Shown here piece after piece: positions 26,001 through 39,598 of a DNA stretch of 64,000 nucleotides. The position numbers and the translations under genes are program-made. The notes beneath the pieces were generated by a model, which had not been told where the DNA came from, ran no database searches, and saw only the letters and a list, made by a program, of their open reading frames with translations. Where the stretch lies: positions 272,678 through 336,677 of the forward strand of contig VWYX01000724.1 of assembly GCA_013396525.1 (NCBI GenBank). The letters are read 5' to 3'. Origin of the DNA: Chaetorhynchus papuensis (lineage: Eukaryota > Chordata > Aves > Passeriformes > Rhipiduridae). The first letter of the stretch is position 1. Every line of letters starts with the position of its first letter.

Positions 26001-29000
26001 GCAAACTTGCTGAGGGAAATCAGCTCAGAAGGAGGCAGTGAAATATTTTCAGATTTTCTAACCCAAGGCTGATGATCCAGTTCCAAGTAAAGATAATGCA
26101 AATTTTATAAACACTAACCAGCTGCTTCCCTTAAACCAGCAGAACGTTTTCTTTCAGAAAAGGGCCAAAAAGCTGAGCACGCTGCGGGATGAGTTTGCAT
26201 TGTTAGTTTTCAATCAACTGTCATTTATCTGTAGGGAACTCGTTATTTAAGAGTCATGGCAGCTTAAGGCTTGAATAAAAATGCTCTGAAATGCCACTTC
26301 AGAAGCTGCACTGAGTGACACTGTGCTGTCCTCAGTAGTGCCTCTGTGGCTGTGTGTGCTCTTGACAAACCCCCTCACACTTCCTTGCCGTGTCACTTGT
26401 TTTTCTTGCACTGTCTAAACCACACAAGGCTGGCCTGTTAGAAAATTGAACTGTGATTATTGAGCAGAACATGCTTTGTCAACTTCCTGTTCTCAGTTCT
26501 GGCATTGAGCAAGGTTGTTCGAAACCAGAGTTTTAAGAACTGGAGAAATTTGTTTCACCACTGGATGACTGAAATGCAGCTCCTTTTCCACACCACCCTG
26601 TCTTTCCACCTTTTCAAGAAAATAGTTGAAAATTTGATAATTTTTATAGGAAGAATAAAATAAAAAACGAGTAATCCTTAAGTCTTTTATTACTGCCTCT
26701 CTCCTCACCTCTAGGAGCTGATGTAATGAGTTATTTATAAGATGTTATTTTATGTTTCCTGACCTAAATGGCTGCCTAATCTTAGTGTTACTCCACTGTA
26801 ATTTGGTCACAAACTATATTTTTGTGGTATGTGAAGCACCATCTGAATGTAGGAAAGCACAGCTGGCACTGGCTGCATGTAAGGAGTTTTTATCATTTTT
26901 TAAAAATAAATTAATTTTCAGGCACTTCATATGTGTATCAAACCTTCTTGTGCAAACATCTGTCAGTGCTTAGTACTTCCTGGTTCAGTAATTAAGGATT
27001 CTGAAAACACAGGTCATGTTTCCAATTGCATATCATTCCGATTTCAAAATTACCTTATTGACCTATATTTAAGCCAAAACCTACACATTGATTTAGAGAC
27101 ACACCCAGTGTTAGGCAGAGTTTTGCTATGGAAAACAATCAAGACCTTGAATGTTGGCTAAGAAACAGGATAAATAGTCCAATACGCGTGGGGACAACAG
27201 TATAAAATTAATAAAAGCATTGAGATTGACCACCAAGTGATGTCTATGCATGCAAAATATTTGTCATCATATCATATTCAAGCAACCACAGAGTTGAATA
27301 TTAACCTAGGTGATAATTTTCAATACTGAGGAGTGGATACACTACAGCTGCCCTGCTGCAGGGCAGAAGAGATCCCTCAAGCACTGATATCAGCAGTAAA
27401 TACGAGAAGCTGATTTCCACGAGTCTCTGCCTTCACAGAACAGCAACCAGTGCTGAAGGCACACACCTCATTAACAAACCACAGTCTGTTCTAATTTAGG
27501 CCCATGCAAACAGCACTGGAGTTGTTCCAGATTTGTATCTGTAATTGATAGCAGAATTTGGATCGTGTATGTACACACACACACTTATATATAACATTCC
27601 TCCCACTACTGTATACAAGGCTTTCAGAATAAGAAAAGCTCCTTTAAAAATACATCTATTTTTAATTACAGGGGGTTTTTTTAGAACAATCTTTCACTTA
27701 ATCAATCCTGAAGTGCATTAACTTCTGTAATCCCAAATAATTGACTCTCCCTTGATAGTCAGAGTTCAGATTTAGGTTTCTGGGCTGCATGCTTGCAGTG
27801 TTTTGTACCTTGTCTTGGAAAGTACTCAGTGAGAGGGCCAGCAGTGAGCAATTACAGTTTGCTGTGTTTCTGGCTGGATTGTGGCTGGATATTGGCTGAT
27901 GCCTTTTACTCTCTGCAGTTTCATTAATGTCTTTCACATGTTAAGATACCTTTTCAGCAGAACATCCCAGCCATGTATAAAGGTGGCTGAGTGATGCTGG
28001 CAGTGTTTTTACAGATGGAGATCTGTTGGTGAGGAGGGTGATGCAACGGGCAGAAGGCAGTGCTAGAAACCAGTTTATTGGATCTTATTTCTGTGCTCCA
28101 ACCACTGGATTCTCCTGTCTCCATATAGATTTAAAGGATTAGTTGTAAGCTAAGTCAGGTTTACAAAATGCATTCAAGTTGCACTGGCTATTTTTCAGGA
28201 ATAAGCAGCAACATCCAACAATTTCATGGCAGGGAAACCACAATAAAGATCCTTGTGAGTTCAGACAGTGCTGGTTCAATACTCTGGGGAGTATTTGGCA
28301 ATGCTGTCAGTAATTTTATCATCCACAAAGCTGTTCATCTATAAACCAGTGGCCAGGGCCACATAATGGTTCCCCTTGTTCAAGTGGAAGGGAGGGAGAG
28401 GATGGTTTTAGCAGTTTCAGAGGGGCAGCTCATAGACTGAAACTTCATGGAAATGCCTAAATCAAATTATCACTCATTCTTCCACAGTAACCTCTGGCAG
28501 CCTGGGACTGTGGGCACAACTTAGAGCAAACCTGAACTGCTCCAAGTTTTGCCAAGAGCTCAAACAGTCCCCCCAAGCAAAGGATGTGAAAGGGCTGGTG
28601 CAGCCTCTCCTTGAGGAGGCATCCTCAGCTTAGCAGTGCTAAGATGCAATGTCTCCCAAAAAGGCTTGGATCAGGATTTAACTGTGGGCCTGGAACTGCA
28701 CCACGGCAGTGAGCCCTTCCATCCACAGTGAAACACAACCTTTCCCAGATCACTTTTGTGCCCATTGCTTGTCTTCCTTAGCAAAGAGGCCCATTAGGAT
28801 ACAACCAACATTTTAGGCAAAGTGCCAAACCCCAACAAGATTCAACCAGCAACAGACAGCAGATCTTGACCTGATACAACTAAAATGCAGCTTTGATAGC
28901 AATGTAAAACACCCCATTAAAAATAAAGGCACTGCTGATAAAGCAGGGCAACAGTAACAACGTGTCCTACCCATAGCTGGTGATCTCCAGGCAGAGCCGA

Positions 29001-32000
29001 GGCAGTGAGGCAGCACCGTGGTCCAGCCAAGGAACCCAAACACCTCAGGAAGAGGCACAGGCAGCAGGACAGCCCCAACACGGCTTAGGAAGGGAATAAA
29101 GCCCTACAGCTGAGCTTAAGTGGATTCTGGGCCTGTGGGTGGGGCGGGCGGAGAGCCCAGGTGAGGCTGGTCAGGGCCATCAGGGTCTCTGAGTGCTCTC
29201 AGCAGTCCCTGTTTCTCCCAGGGCAGCACAAAGACTTTCTGTTCTTTAGGCAGGGTGGCTTCAGGGTCCCAGGGCCACGTTGTCCCAGTCTAAATCTGGA
29301 GGGAGTTTGTGGTGGTTTTAAGACCCTTGAAGTGCCACGTCTTTGCTGTCAAGAAACACAGCTCTACTTGCCTTGTTCTCCCTGTTTTTTACACACCACA
29401 AGTGTCCTGTGCCATCGCTGGCATTCCCAGCCTGTGCAGTCCTTGTCAGCAGCAGAGTGGCAGCTCCCCTTGGAGACACAGGGCCAGGAATAGCAGGGTT
29501 GCTGCAGGTCGCTGCCCCCTGGGCAAGTTCACACAGCACCTGCTCCAACCCTGACCCCTCATAAAATAATGATCCTTCAAAAACACACGGGGTCTGGCCA
29601 GCTCCTTGGGCTCACCAGCTCTGCCCCTCCCAGTGACAGCACGGGGCAATGGCCAGGCCGGTGTCACTGCTCCTAACAGCTTCACACGTTTTACTTTTTA
29701 ATTTAACTCCTTGTGTTTTGCACCCCTCTGAAAGACACAGCCTTCATGTGCAAGGTGGGGGACAGTCTGGCACTGACCAGACTCTGTCTTTAGGCTTATT
29801 GGTATGTGCTCTGCATTTTTCCCATTCCCTCTCTGCCTGCCTGGAAGGAAGGACTTGCAGCCCTGCTTTCTTCTTAAAAGGGGGATAAATAGGAGCTTTG
29901 TAGGCTCGTCCAAACTCCCTGTACAAATGTATAGGGCGAGTGAGTTGCTGACTTGTCCTGAGCAATTTTCCACAATCCGTACCCTAACTAGACAAAAACA
30001 CTCATTTTCTCATGTAAGACTAACAAATATACCCAGAGAAAATACACATCTGTGCTGGGGAAAGGGTGTCTTTGTTTTCCTTCTCCTGTTGTGAGCTCGC
30101 TGGTGAAGCTCCAAGCCCCAGAGCTGGCTGCGCTGGCTGTGTAGCAGTTTGCAGTCCCATGTGTAAGTTCACTTACACTTTTCCTACTCTTGCTTATTAT
30201 TCTGATCATAATGAGCCCTCTCCCTGTCCCCAGTCACCCATTCCTGAAAGCCCTGCTCCAACCAGGGCCAGATTTTGCTTGTCTTGCCCACATGAACGAC
30301 CCGCTGAGCTCCCATCGTGTGAAGAACGGGGTCCCTGTCGTGAACCCCCCCCAAAAGGCAGCTGTTGGGGTGCAGAGGCTGCCAGGCCCCTGTTCCTCCC
30401 TTCTTCCCTCCTCCTTGCCGGAGGCAGCGCCGTCTCCCGAGGTGCTGGGCTGCTGTAACAGGATCTCCCCGCTGCTCACTGCTCTGGACTCTGTTTTTCT
30501 TGGCACAGCACTCCCCGAGACACTTGAAAACAGAAAGCAACTCAAAAGCTCTCTTGGCTTCCTTCCTCACCTCTGCTCCCCCTTTCCTTTCTTGAAACGG
30601 TTTATGAATAAAATAGCAATATTCTCTCTTAAAAGCGTTGGGTTACAATGTTAGAATTTGGATTGCAAGGGCTCTATTCAGTGTTCAGAAGTGGCAGATG
30701 TTTGCAACAGGCACAGCGGGAAAAGCCCATCCCAGATTCCTGCAGCGGGAAGTTAAGGTGCAGGCTCGATTTTTGGTAGAAATACGAATCCCCACAGATC
30801 ACTTGCTGCATATTTTAATGACATTTAAACATAACCAGATACAATTAATACTTGAGAAGCAGGGAGCTATTCTGAGCAGCAGGGGCTGAAAGCGCCGGGC
30901 TCTACTGAAGAGTTATTCACCACTCACCGAGGAAAGGACTGAAAAGAGTCTGCAGGAAATTAGCTAAAATAACATCTCGCCCAAATGGAACATTTTAATT
31001 CATGCTAATGTGAGATGCTGAGAGAATACATGGATCTGTGAGGGATTCCTGTGAGCACCAAACAAACGGCGCTTCCCATGCTCCTTTCTCAGCAGGGCTG
31101 ATAGTTCCAGAAAATGTGCAGGAATTTTAATCTCTTGTGACTGTAGAGCTCGACTCTATATGGGGGATGGAAAATTTACATGCACCTGGAAGCAAACATA
31201 AATCACAGTCAGCCCGAGCAGCGCTCTGCGCAGCCTCCTCCGGCCATCCACGCACTGCGGCTCATTCCAGACATTTCCAAGGCTGGAATACGTGCTGGGC
31301 TTGGACTCTGTGCCACGTGGTTTCTGCTCAGTGCCGTTCCCAGCTTCCAGGGAGTTCAGCTGTTCCCCTGTGCGAGGGGGCACAGCCGTGGTTTGGCCCA
31401 TCTTCCACGATTTTACCCTTGCTGGGGATCTGCTCCATGAAACGGGAAAGTGGGAGCAGCTGGGGCTCCACGGGAAATCTGTCACATCTACGGGGCCATA
31501 AAGAAGCAGCGTGTGATCCGAATGTGCTCGAGTTTGCAGTTCTTCAGGGCGCGGATCCGCTGACATCGAGGGCTGCAGGACTGACATCAGCTGGGAATTC
31601 ACCCCAGCGTTCCCCTGAGCTCACACCAGCCATGTGCACACAGGGACCCCTTTCTTCTCCTTTTCCCGTTCCCTCTGTGGCAAAATCAGCTGCAGGAGAT
31701 CCTGCACATAGTGGTACCTACCTGGGCCACGTGTGTGCAGTCATGGCAGTGCCACATCCTCTGAGAGAGCCAGGCCACTCTCACCACAGAACTTTAATGT
31801 CTAGTACATAAATATCCTGCTCAAAATACGAAAGAGTTTAGGGAGAAAATAAACCTGCATTTCCCAAGCTTTTCTAGCAGAATAATAAAGGAAAAAATCT
31901 GTATCTCCCTGTTGTTGCAATGCCAGGGGTTTGTTTGCCAAGATTTGCATTTAATCTTACCTACATTGCTGCAGAAAATTAAAGACATATGAGAAATCAG

Positions 32001-35000
32001 AGGGAATTCCAGATACACCCTATAAAATGCTGATACAATACTGAGATTGTACAAATACCTGCAGATAAATCTTGTGTTTTTATGACTTCAGTGAGGGCAG
32101 TTTGTTGGAGATACGCAGCATGATAGTGATGCTAACCTGATATCACCTTACCTGAAAGAAACACGGAGAACTCTAGGAAAAAAAATGCAGCAGGAGGTAG
32201 CAAAATGTTTCAGAGCTTTGTATCCCACGTTCCCTAGAGCAGCAGCATCCACAGGGACACCGAGAGGCTCAGAGCCAAGCGCTGCTCACAGCAGGAAGGT
32301 GTGGGGATGTGCCAGTGAGAGCTCAGGGTGTATTTTATAACACTCTTACTGCGGTGATACTGGAGCATGAAAATTGTTTTGTCAGTGGTGCTGGGAGATC
32401 TGCTGGCTCGTGTGCTTACCCTGTCTTTGCCTGGTTGTTCAGAAACCTTACAAGGAGAAAGGGAGGAAAAAGGGAGGAATTAGGTGTGGTTGTTGGTAGG
32501 ATTATTGATCAGGGATAACTCCAAAATATGCATATTTGCAGACAGAAATTTCAAAAGTGCCCTTCTTGCAGAGTTCGAGTAAGAAGTCTCTAGTCTTAAA
32601 TACTAAAGCACACCAGTCAGAAGATCAGATTTTTGTGAATGCTCTTTTTTTAACAATAGCAGTCTCTAAATATGACATGATTCATTTCACACAGCATGTT
32701 ATTGTTGTTTAGCATAACATATTAAGTATTTAGGTAGAAAGAATATTTTCCTGGCTAGTTCTTTTAAAGAGATTCTTCTGCTGGAAAAGTATGCAGTAGC
32801 TCATAATACTAATTTCCATGTAAAGCAGAAGAGCTTTTATTCCAGTGTGCAGTGAATAGTGAATAAAAATCTATTTTGCCTTTTCCTGTAAACTTCTCTC
32901 AAAGAACAGAAATAAAACCAAGTTGCATTATGCATCCTGAAGACAGTTAGCTTTTCTTGCTGCAGTTGTGATGCCATGAAGAAAATTCAATGGCCAAGGG
33001 CCTAGATAAATCTTTTATCATCATTTAGATTCACTTTTTGGCCACCTCTACAGATTTACAGAGTGCACACACCTACGGCAGCCATCAGTGGGGTTGTGTT
33101 AGCCTGGCTCACTAAACTGCTCCAGCAACCATCACTCAGTTAAAAAGCAGTGAAACCCAGCTGCTGGCCCCTTGGCTGATGGTTGTAGAAGAGGAACAAA
33201 AGATTCTGCACAGAAGTGTTGGGGATGAGCCCGGGGTGTTTGTTGGGGGGTCAGACAAGCAGCGCCGAGTGGGTCGGATCGGCCACAGGGCACAGCTCTT
33301 GCTGGCTCCCTTCTGCTGACACTTAATTTCAGTCACTGAGGTGATAAATTGGATTATCAGGAGAAAGACTCGGGCATGGCGCAGGTGATGGAGCAGCTTG
33401 AGCACTCAGTGCTGCTGGGTTTGTACCGAGGTGAACCCAGTCCCTGCTCGGGACCGACACCCCAGGGCAGGGCTGGGGCTGGAGCCGGAGCCAGGGATGG
33501 GCAGCTGCTGCATCTCCTTTAGGGCAGTGAGTGCCCTTAGGAACAGTCAAAACCTTGGGAAATACTGTGTTTGGTAAGAAAAGTCTATTCTAAAAACCCA
33601 TCGAAACGGGTGTGGGAGGAGGTACTGCAAAACAGCCGATGGTGTATTCAGTTTGAACTCGGCAGAGTGTAAATAAATGCAGACATTTGCCTTTATTAGT
33701 AAGAAAATAATTGTGATAGTTTGTGCCTCCGCTTAATTTAATAAAACTGTCCTACACCCCTGGTATGTGTGCCTGTGGCTGGTACTCATTAAAGGAGGCA
33801 GCGTGTGCCAGGGGATGGGAGTCATTAAAAAGCCAGTGCACGCCAAAAGCTGTCAGCCCAGCTCGCTGCTGAGTATCAGGTGCTGAAAACATCGGGTTTA
33901 GCAAACAGAAGAGAATTGAGGCAAAAGCAATAATGTTAGACTAACATACAATGTATGTTTTTTCTCTAAAGTTGCTCCTCAAGAGCTGAATATTGAGTGT
34001 TGTTCAAGCCCGCATTGGCTGGGACTGCCTGGGAGCTGCTCCCTCCTGTGTACGCCTGGGCAGCTCATCCCGGGCACAGGGGCTGTGAGCAGGGAATGGG
34101 ATGTGCCTGTGCAGTCCCGAGGCAAGAAAAGCATTTTCAGAGTGCTCACAAGGAGCTGAGAGAACCTTCACTCCGGGAGAGCTGAGCAGTGGCTGCAAAA
34201 TACACAATAAAGGAAATAGCTCAACGTGAATCCCTGACAAAAGAGAAACATTTTGAGGAGCACTTTCCTTCTTCTTCTGCTGCTCCTCTGAAATCCTTGG
34301 CTACATCTCTCTCCACTTTTGTGCAAGTGAGATGCTGCACCATCCTCTGCACCCACAGAGGAACCCACTCCGTCCCAGATGTGAACACAGAGTACCTCTG
34401 GCTCGGAATATTATCAAATACCACGATGACAACTCATTTTATGGCTCCAGTTGCTGCAGGAAGACACAGATGTGTAACAGGAATCTGACTGCTTTGTATA
34501 ATCTTGGCTACTTAAAAGAGATGTGGGAGAGCTCGTAGGAGAATGGGGCCCCGGGAGGATACAACTGTGCACAAAAACTGGAGGAGGGTCACACCCTGCA
34601 CTGTCCTTTTGCCAATTTAGAAGACAATTACAGAGAAGAGGCTTTGCTCAAGCCACACACATTGAAAAAAAAAAATAAAGTGGAATTAGAGGGAAGTGAT
34701 TAAGAGAAGGGTTAAGAGAGGGAAGATGTAAATCCAGTCTCCTGGGCTTTATTTAGAAACGTCTGGCAAGCAAGACTTCCATAACAAGTCAAAAGGCACA
34801 TTTTCATTTTGAAGTCATGACAAAATACATGTTATGCTCAGTAATGTTACACTTCAGCAGTCCCAATTGGTTCTAATTAAGTCTGTGCATTACATGTACA
34901 CACACAGATGCAGAGATGGATGGCCTCAGTTAACTGTTGCTCGCCTGGTTTTCAGCAGGGACACAAAGAACTGGCATTACAACTCTGGATATTTTGCCAC

Positions 35001-35643
35001 CTCCTCTCAGCCTCTCCATTTTGTCTCAGGACAATCTTACACCATGTGCTGGGCTGTATGAGAGCCAAGGAAAATCACTTAAAAACGGAAATTATCCTTC
35101 ATCTTACAGAGATCAAAGAGGCAACTGAAATTGCAACTCCTACAGCAGTTATCCAGACCACAGTATGGGATGAGATCAGTGAAAGTTAATGAAAGATTTT
35201 GTACAGACAAAAGGAGAAGCAGGATGGGGATGTAACAAGTACTTAACTTGACTGAAGTGTTTGCCTTGGGAACCCAAATGATAGCTCTTTTTTTAGGGAC
35301 AGGCAGCGTAAAGTTGGAAGGACTAGACGATAAATAAAATTATTAGAGGTGATAGTTTTATATGTTCACTTCTCTTTCAGAGCTTTCTAAATCTGGCTTG
35401 TCTGTTTCTGTTCTCCCTGTTCGCTGAGTTGTCTTCCAACTCCTCCCTCCTCCTTAGGATGTCTGTAGAACAAGGGAAAGTCCACAGGTGACCCATTCTC
35501 AGGGAGTATTTGCTGCTCAGGAATTAATTTCTCTGTGCAAAGCTCTGAGGTTTAACCAGCCCCAGTAGCCCAAAATGTTTTCAGCTGGAGATGATCTGAA
35601 CAGCAGTTGCACTGTCAGAGCAGGCAGAGCCCACCTGCCTCCA
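23095..35643. other. Unique non-coding sequence
   Basis: About 12.5 kb without a supported gene. A short (AC) run lies at 27573-27584. Two stretches are locally richer in GC and CpG (about 30280-30480 and 31200-31570) but are too sparse to call CpG islands. The longest ORF of the window (31137-31811, plus strand, about 224 codons) lies here. It overlaps other frames on both strands and has no domain, so I treat it as chance. An AT-rich stretch at 33660-33750 could be conserved. Confidence 0.6.
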
Positions 35644-35681
35644 GGTGCCAGATGTTCTGAGTGGTGCCAGATGTTCTGAGT
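35644..35681. repeat. Perfect 19-bp tandem duplication
   Basis: The 19-base unit GGTGCCAGATGTTCTGAGT occurs at 35644-35662 and again immediately at 35663-35681 without mismatches. The lack of divergence points to a recent local duplication such as replication slippage. Confidence 0.9.
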
Positions 35682-36689
35682 GGGCACAAGTTCCACTGAG
35701 AACTGAACCACCACGAGCTCATTTTTGAGCAGTGAACAGTAAATGTGTATTGTTGCATGCCAGAATTTATTTGCCCATAGCTACAAAGATCATTGATATT
35801 TAGGATTCATTTCCTCACTATTTTTTTCACACTGATAGAGCAGCTGAAGGAACAGAAACAGATATTTTTTTGAGGAGAAAGTTGCACCAGGGTCAGCACC
35901 TTTACCAGAGGGAACTGTTCAGAAAGACCAGAATAAGTTAAATGTCAAAGCCAGCAGTGTGGACTCAGTAATGTAAAAGGAAAATAGTTGTTACTTGAAG
36001 AGTTGCTGAGAAGAGCTTTACTTTCTCAAGTAGGAAATTAAGCTAAATACTTCAAAATGGAAAACTTGAACTACAGTCAGAGTAAGTGAAAAAATGTCCT
36101 TGGGTTAAAGTGAGCTACTTTGGCTTAGGTCTCTGAGTATTAATTCCTGCCAGCAATACTTAGAAAAAATATAAACTTAATTAGGACAGAAGGACTGGTG
36201 TGGGTATTGGCCTTATTTTCCCAAATCCTTCAATGTTGCTTCATTTAACCCTGCCAATGAATCTTTTCCTTTGATCTTAAACTAACAGGATTAAAACCGA
36301 CTTGTTAAAATTGAATCCTGAGGTCACAGTGAAGATTTGTTGAGGCAGAACTTTGTTTAAAGCTGCTGTGTTTTCTTTTAGTTATTCACGGAGTTTTATT
36401 TCACAGTTCCTTCATTATGAAGGTGGGTAATAATTGTATTTTACAGTTAGGTATGCTTTAGTAATGACAAAGAGCTATTTGTTACCCATGATCCAGGGAG
36501 TCAGGAGCTAGGAAGGGTTCTGTTTGTGAGAGGGCTGTCCCCAGCCTGTCACAGCACCTTGGTGTTCAGGGGGGCTGACTCTGGCATCTTTCTTGGAGGT
36601 CCTACACTGTCCTTAATGGAAATAAGTGGAAGTTTGAAAATAAATCTCACAATTGTGATATTTCTTTGCATTTCATGCACACTCCCATG
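35682..36689. other. Unique non-coding sequence
   Basis: No gene or clear repeat is supported. The stretch is AT-rich around 35980-36450. The sequence just before 36690 may contain further, unrecognisable CR1 body. Confidence 0.5.
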
Positions 36690-36843
36690 TTTGTGGCTGC
36701 CCCATCCCTGGAAGTGTTCGAGGCCAGGTTGGATGAGGCCCCAGTGTAGAGAACAGCACCCCTGCCCAGGGCAGATGGATTTGGAGCAAGATGATTTTTA
36801 ACGTCCCTTCCAACCCAAACTATTCCCTCATTCTATGATTCTA
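36690..36843 (+). mobile_element. CR1 LINE 3' end (plus strand)
   Basis: The segment follows the CR1 3' region closely: a TGTGGCTGCCCCATCCCTGG block, then AAGTGTTCGAGGCCAGGTTG, then GCCCAGGGCAGATGG, then AAGATGATTTTTAACGTCCC and TTCCAACCCAAAC. It finishes with the characteristic tail ATTCTATGATTCTA near 36829-36842. Orientation is plus. It is 5' truncated to about 150 bp, which is typical. Part of it takes part in the tandem duplication described at 36746-37044. Confidence 0.85.
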
Positions 36844-37044
36844 CTCAAAAGGTGAACATAAACTGCCTAACTGAGTCAATCCAGAAACAACTGGCAACGT
36901 AGAGAACAGCACCCTGCCCAGGGCAGATGGAACAAGATGATCTTTAACGTCCCTTCCAACCCAAACTATTCCCTCATTCTATGATTCTACTCAAAAGGTG
37001 AACATAAATTGCTTAACTGAGTCAATCCAGAAACAACTGGCAAC
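36746..37044 (+). repeat. Tandem duplication of CR1 3' end plus downstream flank (about 150 bp x 2)
   Basis: Copy 1 spans 36746-36898 and copy 2 spans 36899-37044. Both begin GTAGAGAACAGCACC, run through the CR1 end and its octamer tail, and continue into about 55 bp of non-CR1 flank ending in CAACTGGCAAC. Copy 2 lacks about 7 bp (the TTTGGAG region after GCAGATGGA). Its GATCTTTAACG is closer to the CR1 consensus than copy 1. Because the unit includes non-CR1 flank, this is a duplication after insertion, not two CR1 insertions. Confidence 0.9.
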
Positions 37045-38001
37045 ATAACATGCTGAAATCCCGTGGAAGAGGCACCTGAGATGATTTAGCAGGTGGGCTC
37101 AGCATCCTCTCCTTTTCTCCATCCCAGTGCAGTCCATAATGTTACTGGGACTCTCATTTAATCACCTGGGAGCCTGCCCCTGATTTTGGAATAAGGATGA
37201 ACTTGCAAAGCATCATATCATTTGTTTTCAGCATTTCTACAGAAATTTTATGTTTGAAGTGTTGGCAGCAATCTTGAGGTTACTCACATTAATAACAAAC
37301 TCTATAACAGCATTTACTGCCACACAGAAATTAATAGGTGAATTAAACATAGTAGTGGTTTCATTATTTAATGGTGGCCTTATGTAACAATTTTATTTTT
37401 ATTACCAGGGGTGTTACATTGTAAAGATTGGCTGCATTATGAGTACAAAACTGCACTATAAACCTCAGCAAAGGGGCCAGGGAGCCACGTGCAACTGCTG
37501 CATTCCAGAGTCAACACTAACTCAGTCTCATGTCTAACATCATTTGGTGCAGAGCTAATGAGAGCAAGTCAGGAGAGGCATAAAGAGTATGTATTTATGT
37601 AGAAAATGTGACCCTTATTCCTGTACAAGTAGTCATGGAATATCTGTGCATGTAAGTAATGGTAAATGAGTAGGGCACAGCCATAACATTAATTCACAGA
37701 GATTAATTCATGCAGATGAAATACTGGAGCAGCTCAGGCCTGTGTTAGTAAAATGCTGAGGAATGTCATTTATGGGAAAGCCTTGAGCAGCTGTCATCGG
37801 CTCGTGAGTGTGCTGGAAAAAATATGGTCAGTTAAAAAAATGATAGGTTGGGTTTTTAGCTAATATAAATCACTGCTTTTTGTGCCTAGTGGAAAAAGAA
37901 CACCAGGAGATGTGCCCTACAATTTCATTTTCTGTTCATCTAAACTTAGAGATGTTTCTCATCTCTCACATGACTTGGTTGTTTGAAAGCTGCTTGACCA
38001 T
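37045..38001. other. Unique AT-rich non-coding sequence
   Basis: No gene or repeat is supported. The stretch 37180-37700 is AT-rich and single-copy in appearance, with runs such as TTAATAGGTGAATTAAAC near 37330. It could be a conserved non-coding element; only alignment to other birds can tell. Confidence 0.5.
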
Positions 38002-38175
38002 TGTATCGGGTTTTTGGGCAGGTTTTGGGCAGTGAGGGCTCCGGGGTGGCTGCTGTGAGAAGCTGCCAGAAGCTTCCCCCATGCCCAGTGGAACCAGTGC
38101 CAGGCCCAGCCCATCAGCAACAGTGCTGGCACCCCTGGGATAACAAATTTAAGAAGGGGAAAAGCTGCATTCCTT
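38002..38175 (+). mobile_element. Truncated endogenous retrovirus LTR, 5' part
   Basis: It starts with TGTATCGGGTTTTTGGGCAG and continues with GGGGTGGCTGCTGTGAGAAG, CTGCCAGAAGCTTCCCCCAT, AGCCCATCAGCAACAG and GGGATAACAAATTTAAGAAG. This order matches a common avian ERV LTR family that I recognise by its start and by the AGAAGCTGCCAGAAGCTTCC core. The 3' part, including the polyadenylation region and terminal CA, is not recognisable beyond about 38175, so the copy is 3' truncated. It differs clearly from the LTR families at 1-259 and 56504-56981. No viral gene is attached. Confidence 0.7.
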
Positions 38176-39598
38176 GGAAAGACTTACGCTGGAGCAGGGG
38201 AAGGTGTCTTAAGGTTTAGTTTTGAATTCTCATTATCCTTCTCTGATTTAGTTGGTAATAAATGAAGCTTATCTGCCCAGTGGAGTCTGTTTTGCCTGTG
38301 GAAGTCACTGTGAGGGATCTGTCCCTGCCCTTATCCCCCTCCACGAGCTTTTCCTTGTCTTTCCTCTCCCCTGCCCAGCTGAAGAGGGCAGTGATGCAGC
38401 AGCTTTGGTGGCACCTGGATCCCATCCAGCACCATCCATCCAGGATCAGCCCACCACAGTGATTTATGTTCTTATTCCAATTAAAGATCCGTGGAGTTAT
38501 GGATGCTATTTATTTTCCCAGTCAGTTGGCCGGATTTTTGATCGGCTTTATTATACACTAAATTCCTCTGAAGTCATATAATATTTACTTGTAGCCTTGC
38601 CTGGGTGCAAAAGGAAATATAAATTCACATTTTTGTCTCATTGAAGGCTAATCATGTACCATAAACAATTCTGAACAGGCAAGATGTGGATCAGATTGCC
38701 TTCCCATATGACTGTGTTAGAAGAATTAATTAGAGATTTAAGAATGAAAAGTAGCATGTGTCCTCTAATTGCATGGATCTGTTCTGCATACCTATGAATT
38801 CCTCATTCCTAGTTAGTTATACCATTAGTGTGTTAGTGAAGTACAAAGTGGTAAAAGCCATTCACTGGTAGTGAGAAAATTTCCTAGAACTAAAATAATG
38901 GGCTATTTGTAATCAGCTCAAGTTATAAATACTTCAAGTTGCCCTTTGAAGAAGAAAGAGGCTGCTAGTACAGAAAATGAGGAGGGAGTTTCATCCACAA
39001 ATATTTACATGGAGAAAGACATTTTCTATTAAGATGGAAAAAATGCTGTCATGTTTTCACACTTCCAGAAGAATGGCCAAACATGTGGGTAAGAAGTTGG
39101 CTGATTTCTCTGGCCCATTTACAAATAAGGATGAAAAAAGCAAGTTGTAAAATGTCCAAGCTCCCACCGAAACAGCAGCAACAGCTTGGGATGCAGATTC
39201 CAAGGGTGTTCCCAGTGCCCCAGGCCTGGGACCCCCACAGTAGAAGAAACACTGTGTAAGGACTAAGAAACAGCAGCTAGAAAGTATGGAGACCATTATT
39301 TTGACTTTAAACAGAGCAGTCACATATCTTGATTTGTACTGCACTTACTCTGTACCCTCTCCCACTGTCTGATTAAAGAAGAAAGCAGAGAGAGGATTGC
39401 AAAGAATGGAAAGTACAACAACTTGTTTTTCCTGTGCTCACTTGTAACTTCAAGTTCAGTAGGAAAAAGTGTTTGGATTATCTAGAGAATTGAAATATGA
39501 GAATAAGTTGTGTTGGTTCTTGGTCATCCTAAGAAATGGTGACACAAGGAGCATGCTTATCTGCACAGACAAAGAATTATCCAAAGTGACATCTGTTT
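38176..39598. other. Unique non-coding sequence
   Basis: No gene is supported. ORFs near 38252-38581 and 39057-39344 are short and without domains. An AT-rich stretch at 38640-38830 looks single-copy and may be a conserved element. Confidence 0.5.

Noticed and set aside
30280..30480. Possible CpG island and promoter
   Set aside because: Too few CpG dinucleotides and too short. No TATA, initiator or following exon is seen.
31137..31811. Longest ORF of the window (about 224 codons, plus strand)
   Set aside because: No recognisable domain, biased Ser/Pro/His composition, and other-frame ORFs overlap it on both strands. This is expected by chance in GC-richer DNA.
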